A stretch of 24,906 bases of DNA. Origin: JAYTXL01 sp043742955 (GTDB lineage: Bacteria; Verrucomicrobiota; Verrucomicrobiia; Limisphaerales; JAYTXL01). Made by a program: the position numbers and the translations under genes. Below the pieces are notes generated by a model. That model did no database searches. It saw only the letters and a program-made list of their open reading frames with translations, and was not told where the DNA came from. Below are positions 8,521 through 15,216 of the stretch, in pieces (the stretch's first letter is position 1; each line of letters opens with the position of its first letter). The stretch lies in contig JAYTXL010000238.1 of the NCBI GenBank assembly GCA_043742955.1, positions 1 through 24,906 of the forward strand, written 5' to 3'.

Positions 8521-8556
8521 CGGCACACTTTGACCCTGGTCAGGTGTGCCGGTTTT
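8521..8556 (+). terminator. Hairpin terminator of the isomerase-dehydrogenase-cytochrome unit
   Basis: CGGCACAC (8521-8528) pairs with GTGTGCCG (8544-8551), and inside it TGACC (8531-8535) pairs with GGTCA (8538-8542). GTTTTGCGTTT follows. The stem is strong and the T-tract modest. It sits between convergent genes (ends at 8474 and 8597), so it may serve transcripts from both sides. Confidence 0.68.
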
Positions 8557-8596
8557 GCGTTTAGTGGAGGGGGGATCTTCTCCGTAATCGACCCGG

Positions 8597-9433
8597 TTAC
8601 GGGGGCGAGTCTGGAACGGGCGGGGGAGCGAAGGGATTGGATTTTTCGGCAGTGATGGTGGCGTTTTTTTTGGGGAGTTTGAACGGGGCGACCAGCAGAT
8701 AGACCCAGCCCACCGCCAGATGCAGGATGAGGGCAAGCAATAAACCCACCAGCGGCAGTCTCTGCATTCCATAGGTCACCAGCGCGGCGGCCATCAAAAC
8801 CGCTCCGGGCAGCAATGCCGCGGAGGCCAACCGCCAGCAACCCGCCTGGGTCGCGTCGCGCTCGAGAAAGCATACCGCCAACCGGACGGGTGCCAGATAC
8901 ACCAGAGCCAGCGTCGCCCACAGAACCAATAACCCCAGCACCACCCCGACGGCGACCCCCACGAGGATCACCCATTGCCAGGCACCCCACCAGGGTTCCA
9001 CCGCAGCACGACTCAACGGGACACTCCATGCCGGCGGATAGCGCAGCGGCATAAACCCCGGCAGCAAACGGATTTTCCAATGGCTTCGGCCCAACTCGAT
9101 TTGCACGTCGGAGGTCAGGTTCACGTCACTCTGGTTGTCGGGATCGACGAGGATTGAGAGAAAAGCGCTGCCCACCAATCGAACGGGTTCGTTGTCTGGC
9201 CATTCGAGTGACCCGGCCCGGATAGCGGCGCGCTCTGGGAGGTGCGTGAGGGCCAGGCGAACGTCGGCAAACCAGGTCACACTCAAGCACCAGACCACGC
9301 TCGCAGCCACCAGGGTGGCCACGGCCAGTTCCACCGCAAGAAGGCGGCGGGGACGGGCGGAAGCAAAGCTGGCCACGCCGCCAAACGTCAGTGGCTGCCA
9401 GGCCGTGTGCAGGAATTTCTTGGTGGTATCCAT
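8597..9433 (-). CDS. Uncharacterised membrane protein
   Basis: I do not recognise a family for this 278-residue protein. One hydrophobic segment lies near the N-terminus (about residues 32-52, LLAVELAVATLVAASVVWCL). A polar, probably extracytoplasmic stretch of about 75 residues follows (NDVQIEL-like beta-rich sequence). Then come three to four further membrane segments in the C-terminal half, starting with WVILVGVAVGVVLGLLVLW, and a Pro-rich tail. The region around FASARPRRLLAVE is reminiscent of small membrane proteins in which a helix precedes a soluble insert, but no function can be named. I use the ATG at 9433; another at 9454 would add seven residues. It is the last gene of the leftward run that includes folD, 89 bases after the gene before it. 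Confidence 0.72.
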   Translation of the reverse strand: MDTTKKFLHTAWQPLTFGGVASFASARPRRLLAVELAVATLVAASVVWCLSVTWFADVRLALTHLPERAAIRAGSLEWPDNEPVRLVGSAFLSILVDPDNQSDVNLTSDVQIELGRSHWKIRLLPGFMPLRYPPAWSVPLSRAAVEPWWGAWQWVILVGVAVGVVLGLLVLWATLALVYLAPVRLAVCFLERDATQAGCWRLASAALLPGAVLMAAALVTYGMQRLPLVGLLLALILHLAVGWVYLLVAPFKLPKKNATITAEKSNPFAPPPVPDSPP

Positions 9434-9522
9434 GCAGAAATCAGGCGCGGGCATCCGTGCTGGGCATCGCAGGCCATATAACCCGCGCCCTGCCGCGCTC
9501 GACCGCTCAACCCGGTCCGGCC

Positions 9523-9957
9523 TTACTCCGGCCGGGCGGTTGGATCAGGATGAGTTGCGGAGGGTGGCGCCAAGATCACCGGGAGCGGGAAGCGCAGTTT
9601 CATGACGTCTTCCACCACTACTTCAACGTAGTAAGTTCCTGGATTCTGGAATTCCACCTGGCCAAAGACGCTCACATTTGTGGTGTTGTGTGCCGGATCG
9701 TGCAACACGAATTTGACCTGGCTCTGGCGCAGCACGGTCGTCTGGTCCGGCGCGACCAACCGCACCGTCTCAGTGAATGTCCCCACCCCCGCCGTCCAGC
9801 GGTTGAACACGCAAAGCTTGAACGCGGTGACCGGAACCTGCGGCACGCGTAAGAATGCGATGACGCCCAGCAAAATAAAATTGCCGGTGACTTCCTGGCG
9901 GACATCTTCACACAGCAGCGAGGATTGCAAATCAGGTAAAATGCGGGTTGGATTCAT
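9523..9957 (-). CDS. Uncharacterised beta-rich protein (DUF6941-like)
   Basis: A 144-residue protein of unknown function. The N-terminal ILPDLQSSLLCEDVRQEVTGNFILLGVI and the later NPGTYYVEVVVEDV pattern recall a small family of predicted immunoglobulin-like beta-sandwich proteins (DUF6941 from memory; not verified). There is no signal peptide or membrane helix. The C-terminal tail is Pro/Thr-rich. It starts 26 bases after the folD stop on the same strand and is probably co-transcribed with it. The link to folate metabolism is positional only. Confidence 0.7.
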   Translation of the reverse strand: MNPTRILPDLQSSLLCEDVRQEVTGNFILLGVIAFLRVPQVPVTAFKLCVFNRWTAGVGTFTETVRLVAPDQTTVLRQSQVKFVLHDPAHNTTNVSVFGQVEFQNPGTYYVEVVVEDVMKLRFPLPVILAPPSATHPDPTARPE

Positions 9958-9983
9958 AAATCAATCTCCAGTCGGGTGCCCAT

Positions 9984-10874
9984 TCAATTGCCCGCCGCCA
10001 GCTCTGCGGCGCGGACGGTGTTTTGCATCAGCATCGCGATGGTCATCGGCCCCACGCCGCCCGGATTGGGGGTGATGCGCCCCGCCACCGCCTGCACGCC
10101 CGCGAATTCCACGTCGCCGACCAGCCGGGTGCCGCTTTTCGCCGCCGCATCGGGGATCCGGTTGACGCCGACATCCAGCACGGTCGCTCCAGGTTTGACC
10201 ATGTCGGCTTTCACAAATTCCGCGACGCCCATGGCCGCGATGAGGATGTCCGCCCGACGGCAATGCGCCGCCAGGTCACGCGTGTGGGAATGGCAGACGG
10301 TGACCGTGGCATTCGCGTGGCGGGCCTTTTGCAGGAGGATCGCGGTCATCGGTTTGCCGACAATGTTGCCACGGCCCAGCACGACGACTTCGGCGCCCGC
10401 CGTCGGGATGCCGGAACGAATAATCAATTCATGCACGCCCGCCGGAGTGCAGGGGACAAACCCGGTTGTATCCCCGAGCATCAGCTTGCCAACATTGACC
10501 GGATGAAAACCATCCACGTCCTTGGCCGGCGCGACGGCGGTGAAAATGGTCAGGGCATCGATCTGTCGGGGCAGCGGTGCTTGCACCAGAATCCCATGCA
10601 CTCGCGCATCGGCATTGAGTTGCCGAACGAGTTGGAGGAGTTCAGCCTGCGGGGTGGACGCAGGCAACACATGCGTCGTCGACGCAATCCCCAGGCGGGC
10701 GCTGGCGCGTTCCTTCATGCCGACGTAGACCTGGGAGGCGGGATCCTCACCGACACGCACAAACGCCAGTCCGGGCTGGACGCCGCGTGCTTTCAGGACA
10801 TCAATGCGCTGGCTGGTTTCGGCGTGGATTTGTTCGGCCATGGCCCGCCCGTCGATGAGATTTTCCACCGCCAT
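9984..10874 (-). CDS. folD: Bifunctional methylenetetrahydrofolate dehydrogenase/cyclohydrolase
   Basis: FolD oxidises 5,10-methylene-THF to 5,10-methenyl-THF with NADP+ and hydrolyses it to 10-formyl-THF, supplying one-carbon units for purines and formyl-methionine. At 296 residues it has the usual length. Active-site residues are Tyr50 and Lys54 in YVGMKERA, Gln98 in VQAPLP (VQLPLP in most relatives) and Asp121 in KDVDGFHPVN. The NADP-binding segment reads VVVLGRGNIVGKP, and the C-terminal signature ITPNPGGVGPMTIAMLMQNT is intact. Its ATG overlaps the TAA of the upstream SH3-protein gene by one base (TAATG), so translation is probably coupled. Confidence 0.98.
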   Translation of the reverse strand: MAVENLIDGRAMAEQIHAETSQRIDVLKARGVQPGLAFVRVGEDPASQVYVGMKERASARLGIASTTHVLPASTPQAELLQLVRQLNADARVHGILVQAPLPRQIDALTIFTAVAPAKDVDGFHPVNVGKLMLGDTTGFVPCTPAGVHELIIRSGIPTAGAEVVVLGRGNIVGKPMTAILLQKARHANATVTVCHSHTRDLAAHCRRADILIAAMGVAEFVKADMVKPGATVLDVGVNRIPDAAAKSGTRLVGDVEFAGVQAVAGRITPNPGGVGPMTIAMLMQNTVRAAELAAGN

Positions 10875-11818
10875 TATTCCGCGAGTTCCAGCGTGTTGAT
10901 CGTGATCATCGGCGTGTTCGGCCAGCGGCTGTCAATGCCTTCCTCACCGGTGATCACGATTTTCTTGCCGGTGTAGTATTTGAGCTGCAACCCGGACTTG
11001 CCGGTAAAGAGGTAGTTGACCCGCTTCCCGGAGGAAATGTTTTCGAGCGCAAAATCGGTTGGCGCTTGAATGTTCAATACCCGGCGGACAATGCCTTCGC
11101 GGCGGACAATGCGCGCAAATATTTTTTCCTCGGGCACCGCGGGTGCCGGTTCAATCAGCACCGGTGCCAGTGCGAGTTTGGGGGTCAAGGGCAGTTCCCT
11201 GGCGGGCTCGGGCTTGGCGACCACGGGTTCGGGTTTGGCGGGGGCCAGCGGTTTGTCCTTGGCCACGGCGGGGGCGGGGGCCGGTTCCACGCTCTCGACG
11301 ACGACGGGCGGCGCGGTCGGTTTGGCGGCGGTTTCGACTAGTGCCACGGTGAGTTTGACCAGCAGCTCGGCCGCGACAAACGCGGAAGCATTGGCCGGCG
11401 CTTCGATTTCCAGCCAGGCTTCAACCTTCTGAATTTCCTTCACCGTCGCCCCTTTTTCGAGCACCGCCACCACGCTGAAATGTTCGCCCGGCCCGGCCCG
11501 AATGTTTAATTTTTTCGGCAGCACGGTCTGGTTGGTGATGAAGGAGGCATGCACCCAGACAGGCGTGTTGGTGGGCAGTTGGATGCGATACCATTTGGCC
11601 GGCTCGCCGGCCTTGGGTTTTTCCACGGAGATCTCTTCCAGGACGGTGACTTTTTCGCCCTTGCGCAATTTGGTGATCACCTCACCGCGAAAGGAAGCCT
11701 GGCCGCGAACATTGACCTGGTCCTGCTTGACCGTGGCGATTTCGTCCGCGCCTGCGGTGCGCGTGGTGGCCAAGCCCAGAACGCCGGCGCACAAGGCCAG
11801 CAAAGCAATCGTCTTCAT
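10874..11818 (-). CDS. Secreted protein with two SH3b domains and an OB-like C-terminus
   Basis: A 314-residue exported protein. Residues 1-24 are a Sec signal peptide (MKTIALLALCAGVLGLATTRTAGA). Two bacterial SH3 units follow at about residues 26-93 (ATVKQDQVNVRGQASFRGEV and onward, with WVHASFI) and 94-155 (LNIRAGPGEHFSVVAVLEKG). Residues about 160-225 are a Pro/Ala/Lys-rich linker, probably flexible. The last 85 residues form a beta-rich domain ending YYTGKKIVITGEEG and PMITINTLEL, which resembles an OB fold (inference). Such proteins usually sit in the periplasm and bind peptidoglycan. The start overlaps the end of the upstream pseudouridine synthase gene by 4 bases and the stop overlaps folD by 1. 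I can offer no functional reason for an envelope protein between two cytoplasmic enzymes. Confidence 0.88.
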   Translation of the reverse strand: MKTIALLALCAGVLGLATTRTAGADEIATVKQDQVNVRGQASFRGEVITKLRKGEKVTVLEEISVEKPKAGEPAKWYRIQLPTNTPVWVHASFITNQTVLPKKLNIRAGPGEHFSVVAVLEKGATVKEIQKVEAWLEIEAPANASAFVAAELLVKLTVALVETAAKPTAPPVVVESVEPAPAPAVAKDKPLAPAKPEPVVAKPEPARELPLTPKLALAPVLIEPAPAVPEEKIFARIVRREGIVRRVLNIQAPTDFALENISSGKRVNYLFTGKSGLQLKYYTGKKIVITGEEGIDSRWPNTPMITINTLELAE

Positions 11819-12525
11819 AATTTTGGAAGTAGAGATTTAATCTCCGGTTCTGTCAACGCCCGCCATTTGCCCAGGGGCAGCTCGCCCAGCTTGATGGGGC
11901 CGATCTGCGTCCGCTGAAGGTGGCTGACGGTGAGTCCTTGGGATTCAAAGAGCCGGCGCACTTCGCGGTTTTTGCCCTCGGCCAGTTCCAACTCCACCAG
12001 GCTGTGGGAATTATTGGCGTCGATCAAGCGGGCTTTTTGCGCCTGGAGTTTTTCACCCTGGTGCTCCACCCCGCGGAGCATCCGCTGCAACATCTCCGGC
12101 CGCACGCGACCCTCCACTGTGGCCCGGTAAATCTTGTGCACACCGTAACGTGGGTGGGTCAATTGCAGGGCAAACTGGCCGTCATTCGTGACAAAAATCA
12201 GGCCTTCACTCTCCAAGTCCAAACGTCCGACGTGGTGCAAATGACTCCACTCCCGGGGCAACAAATCGGCCAACGTGCGCCGCTTTAAATCATCCGCCTT
12301 GGAACAAACGTAGCCCGGCGGCTTGTTGACGGCGAGGTAGAGCTTGCGCTTGGGTTTGAGCGGACGGCCATCCACCAGAATGCGGTCGTGGGCGGCATCC
12401 ACTTTGACGCCCATTTCACGGACGGGTTTTCCGTTCACCTCGACACGCCCGGCGAGAATGATTTGTTCGCTCGCGCGGCGCGAGGCCACGCCTGCATCCG
12501 CCAGATATTTTTGCAGACGGATCAT
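11815..12525 (-). CDS. RsuA/RluB/E/F-family rRNA pseudouridine synthase
   Basis: A 236-residue RNA-modifying enzyme that converts a specific uridine in rRNA to pseudouridine. The N-terminal S4 RNA-binding domain spans about residues 1-48 (LQKYLADAGVASRRASEQII). The catalytic domain contains Asp103 in HVGRLDLESEGLIF, the universal nucleophile motif, and KPPGYVCS before it. The late KNREVRRLFESQG motif is characteristic of the RsuA/RluB group. The family member cannot be fixed from sequence alone; RluB, acting on 23S rRNA, is the commonest assignment for S4-bearing proteins of this length. It lies 83 bases downstream of the small basic protein gene and overlaps the SH3-protein gene by 4 bases. 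Confidence 0.95.
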   Translation of the reverse strand: MIRLQKYLADAGVASRRASEQIILAGRVEVNGKPVREMGVKVDAAHDRILVDGRPLKPKRKLYLAVNKPPGYVCSKADDLKRRTLADLLPREWSHLHHVGRLDLESEGLIFVTNDGQFALQLTHPRYGVHKIYRATVEGRVRPEMLQRMLRGVEHQGEKLQAQKARLIDANNSHSLVELELAEGKNREVRRLFESQGLTVSHLQRTQIGPIKLGELPLGKWRALTEPEIKSLLPKL

Positions 12526-12584
12526 GGGGATTTAAGGAGGGAACCACGGGGCGGTCGCGAACGCACCGGCACCGTTGGGCAAGC

Positions 12585-12599
12585 CCGGGCATGGCCCGG
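12585..12599 (-). other. Short GC hairpin between small basic protein and pseudouridine synthase
   Basis: CCGGGC (12585-12590) and GCCCGG (12594-12599) pair across an ATG loop, 9 bases past the small basic protein stop on the minus strand. No T-run follows, so it may attenuate or stabilise the transcript rather than end it. Confidence 0.3.
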
Positions 12600-12608
12600 C
12601 GTCGCCGA

Positions 12609-12764
12609 TCAGGCTTCCGGCTTGGTCTTGCGCAGGCCGGTGACGCGGCTGCCGTCTTTCCAATCCCCGCGTTTCTTGAGCAGGGCGACCCGCTCGAAGC
12701 GTTTGAGAACATTCCGTTTGGCGCCCAGAGTGCTGGTGGCGCGGAGACTGCGATGCTGTGCCAT
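12609..12764 (-). CDS. Small basic protein, Chlamydiae/Verrucomicrobia type
   Basis: A 51-residue, strongly basic protein: MAQHRSL at the start, AKRNVLKRFERVALLKKRG in the middle, and VTGLRKTKPEA at the end. This layout matches the small basic protein family known from Chlamydiae and Verrucomicrobia (TIGR04137 from memory). Its function is not established; the size and charge suggest RNA or ribosome binding. I chose the ATG at 12764 because it gives the family's usual length; the frame is open 31 codons further upstream, but that sequence looks unlike the family. It is the first gene of the leftward run and has no clear ribosome site. It is also a good taxonomic marker for the window. Confidence 0.87.
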   Translation of the reverse strand: MAQHRSLRATSTLGAKRNVLKRFERVALLKKRGDWKDGSRVTGLRKTKPEA

Positions 12765-12871
12765 AAAATTGTTGGTTGCGTTTTGACCCGCCTGGATGAC
12801 CAAGCGAATGGTTCTTTTACCACAGACCCACCCGAATGCAAACGGATAATTTCGCAACGGTGAACTTCATA

Positions 12872-13032
12872 AGGAGGCGGTAATCAATTAAGGTAGCAAG
12901 ATGGCGCAGGGATTTTGGCGGCTGGCAAGGCGCGCGCGAGGAGCATAGCCAAGGGTTCTGTGACCAGCGAGCAACGCCGCCAGCCGCCAAAATAACCAGT
13001 CAGGTTGCTACCTTAATTAATTACCGCCTCCT
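12872..13032. repeat. 161-bp nested inverted-repeat element (MITE- or BIME-like)
   Basis: The ends are 28-bp inverted repeats, 12872-12899 (starting AGGAGGCGGTAATCAATTA) and 13005-13032, with one mismatch. Inside them is a second, perfect 15-bp inverted repeat: ATTTTGGCGGCTGGC (12912-12926) and GCCAGCCGCCAAAAT (12979-12993). The arms are AT-rich at the ends and the core is GC-rich, so the strand could fold into a long two-part hairpin. No open frame and no clear target-site duplication are visible (flanks TTCATA and AACTCT). It lies between the divergent small basic protein and ridA genes. The structure suggests a non-autonomous mobile or dispersed palindromic unit. No second copy occurs in this window. 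Confidence 0.8.
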
Positions 13033-13121
13033 AACTCTAATTCCAAACCCTTGGCTGCCTTGACGCGAATGGGGAAATGCGCCAGATTGCAGCCACTTTT
13101 TCAGCAACAACCCATCATTCC

Positions 13122-13505
13122 ATGGCCACTAAAACCATCATCCAGCCCGCAAAATCACCCGCTGCCGTCGGCCCCTATAACCACGCCGTGCGCGTCGGCG
13201 ATCTGCTGTTCTGTGCCGGTCAAATCCCGCTGGATCCGGCCTCCGGGCAGTTGGTCGCCGGCGACATCCGGGCCCAGACGGAGCGCGTGCTGGAGAACGT
13301 GAAGGCAATCCTGGACGACCAGAAACTTACTCTGACCCACGTCGTGAAGAGCACGGTGTTCCTCACCAACCTCGCTGATTTTGCCGCGCTGAATGAGGTT
13401 TACGCCCGGTATTTTACGGCGGAATTTCCGGCGCGTTCCACCGTGCAGGTTTCCGCGCTGCCCCGCGGGGCGAAGGTGGAAATCGAAGTCATCGCGCATT
13501 ACTGA
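13122..13505 (+). CDS. ridA: RidA family enamine/imine deaminase
   Basis: A 127-residue cytoplasmic enzyme that hydrolyses reactive 2-aminoacrylate and related enamines/imines released by PLP enzymes, producing ketoacids and ammonia. Key residues match RidA numbering: Tyr19 in AAVGPYNHAV, Arg105 in PARSTVQV, which binds the substrate carboxylate, and Glu120 in KVEIEVIA. The LLFCAGQIPLDP and NVKAILDDQKLTLTHVVKSTVFL segments are also typical; the protein should form a trimer. The ATG at 13122 gives the standard length; an upstream in-frame start at 13077 would add 15 unrelated residues. It diverges from the small basic protein gene across the nested repeat. A CTGAG/CTCAG hairpin overlaps its stop (13502-13517). 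Confidence 0.96.
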   Translation: MATKTIIQPAKSPAAVGPYNHAVRVGDLLFCAGQIPLDPASGQLVAGDIRAQTERVLENVKAILDDQKLTLTHVVKSTVFLTNLADFAALNEVYARYFTAEFPARSTVQVSALPRGAKVEIEVIAHY

Positions 13506-13563
13506 GGAGGAACTCAGCTGCGGCCCTGGCTGACGGCGGGTGCCCGACAACCTTATCTCCGCT

Positions 13564-13579
13564 GCAAGCTTAAGCTTGC
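13564..13579. repeat. 16-bp perfect palindrome between ridA and rmuC
   Basis: GCAAGCTTAAGCTTGC reads identically on both strands. No T-run follows, so it is not a standard terminator. It may be a dispersed intergenic palindrome. Confidence 0.5.
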
Positions 13580-13610
13580 GACTCCGGGGCGCGGGGCCAT
13601 TCTTTCCGGC

Positions 13611-15092
13611 ATGAACATTTATGTAGCCACGGGGATTGCGTTGCTGCTGGGCGGAATCATCGGGTGGCTTCTCGGCACGCGCCGGGCCGGCGCGCCGCCC
13701 GATACGCGGATTGAAGAGGAGCTCCGCGCGCAACTGGCCCAGCGCGAATCCATGCTCGCGGAAACCCGGTCCCTGTTGGAACGTGCCGGCGAGGAACGCG
13801 CGGCCGCGCACGCGCACCAATCCGCCGCCGAGAAACAACTGACCGAGCAGCGCCAACTCGCCGCCCAAAGCGAGGCCGCGCTGACCGGCCTGCGCGGCCA
13901 GATGACCCAGATCACCACCCAACTCGCCACCGCCGAGGCCCGGCTGTCGGCCGCGGAAAAACTGCTGACCGAACAAAAATCCGTTCAGGAACAGAACCTC
14001 ACCGCAGCCAGACAGGCCCAGGACAAAGCGCTCGCTGATTTGCGCGAAGCCTTCAAGGCCTTGAGCGCGGACGCGCTGAAGCAGACCCAGCCAGAATTCC
14101 TGCGGCTCGCCAACGAAACGCTGGGCAAGTTCGCCGAATCTGCCAAAGGCGATTTGGCCCAGCGCCAGCAATCCATTCTCACGGTCGTCAAACCATTGGA
14201 AGAACAGTTGAAAATTTATCAGCAGCGGTTGGCGCAAAGCGAGACCGCGCAATCGACCACGCTGGGCGAGGTGAGGAAACAACTTGAATCGCTCGCCGCG
14301 CAAAGCAAGCTGCTCGAATCGGAGACGCACCAGTTTCGCATGGTGCTCAAATCGAATCAGGCGCGCGGGCGTTGGGGTGAAGAAACCTTGCGCCGGGTGG
14401 TCGAAGCGGCGGGGATGAGCGCGCACTGCGATTTCAGCGAACAAACGCAAAGCGGCGACAGCAAGCCCGACCTGATCGTGCGCCTGCCGGGCGACCGCTT
14501 TATCATCGTGGACGCGAAGGTGCCGGACTTCGATTTTCTAAACGCGCTCGAGGCCGCCGATCAGACGACTCGCGCCGAGGCGCTGGCCGCCCACGCGGCC
14601 AAACTCAAGGGTACGATCAAGGCACTGGCTGACCGCGATTATCCGCGCGAGTTCCCCCATGCGCTCGATCACGTCGTTTTGTTTCTGCCGGCGGAATCCT
14701 TGTTCAGCGCGGCGTTGGAAGGGGATCGCGACCTGATCATCTGGGCCGCGAGCAAACAGATCATGCTGGCCACGCCCGCCTCCCTCATTGCCCTGCTGCG
14801 GTCCGTCAGTGTAAGCTGGCAGCAGCACGAACAAACTCAAAACGCGCGGGAGATCGCCGTCGCCGCGCAGGAATTGTTCACGCGGGTCACCAAATTTACC
14901 GAGCATTTCGAAAAAATCCGGGGCGGGTTGGAGAAAGCCAATGGCGCGTTTAACGATGCCGTTGGAAGCTACGAACGCTCCGTAAAGCCAAGCGGCGAAC
15001 GCCTGCAGAAACTCGGCGGCGGCGTGCCCGGCAAAGAATTGGCCGATGTGCTGCCGCTGGATGCGACGTTGCGTTTGCCGCCCGCTATTTAA
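13611..15092 (+). CDS. rmuC: DNA recombination protein RmuC
   Basis: A 493-residue RmuC-family protein, implicated in limiting recombination at inverted repeats; the mechanism is not settled. Residues 1-22 (MNIYVATGIALLLGGIIGWLLG) form one N-terminal membrane helix. Residues about 35-235 are a long Glu/Gln/Ala-rich coiled coil. The nuclease-like core follows, with the family hallmarks FRMVLKSNQARGRWGEETLRR (split here as FRMVLKSNQ and ARGRWGEETL), KPDLIVRLPGDRFIIVDAKV, DHVVLFLPAESLFSAAL and MLATPASLIALLR. The VDAKV-type acidic/Lys pair resembles restriction-endonuclease-like folds. Length is normal. It is 105 bases downstream of ridA on the same strand and converges with the cytochrome b-c gene. 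Confidence 0.95.
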   Translation: MNIYVATGIALLLGGIIGWLLGTRRAGAPPDTRIEEELRAQLAQRESMLAETRSLLERAGEERAAAHAHQSAAEKQLTEQRQLAAQSEAALTGLRGQMTQITTQLATAEARLSAAEKLLTEQKSVQEQNLTAARQAQDKALADLREAFKALSADALKQTQPEFLRLANETLGKFAESAKGDLAQRQQSILTVVKPLEEQLKIYQQRLAQSETAQSTTLGEVRKQLESLAAQSKLLESETHQFRMVLKSNQARGRWGEETLRRVVEAAGMSAHCDFSEQTQSGDSKPDLIVRLPGDRFIIVDAKVPDFDFLNALEAADQTTRAEALAAHAAKLKGTIKALADRDYPREFPHALDHVVLFLPAESLFSAALEGDRDLIIWAASKQIMLATPASLIALLRSVSVSWQQHEQTQNAREIAVAAQELFTRVTKFTEHFEKIRGGLEKANGAFNDAVGSYERSVKPSGERLQKLGGGVPGKELADVLPLDATLRLPPAI

Positions 15093-15216
15093 TCCGGTAA
15101 TTCTGGCGCCGCGCGCCGGTGGTTGCGCTGGTGTTCGGTGTGTCCAACCAACCTCGGTCGGCCTGGACTGCTCTATTCATTTCTCCGTCCGTTGCGGAAC
15201 CAGGGCTTGCGGCCGG

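Noticed and set aside
12872..13032. Integron attC site or CRISPR-like repeat
   Set aside because: The ends lack the attC core-site consensus, no integrase or cassette array is near, and there is only one unit with no spacers.
13564..13579. Palindrome as the ridA terminator
   Set aside because: No T-run follows and it is about 60 bases past the stop; it is recorded only as a repeat.
13155..14450. A 431-codon leftward open frame across ridA and rmuC
   Set aside because: It spans two well-supported plus-strand genes and translates to Leu/Gly/Arg-rich sequence without motifs.
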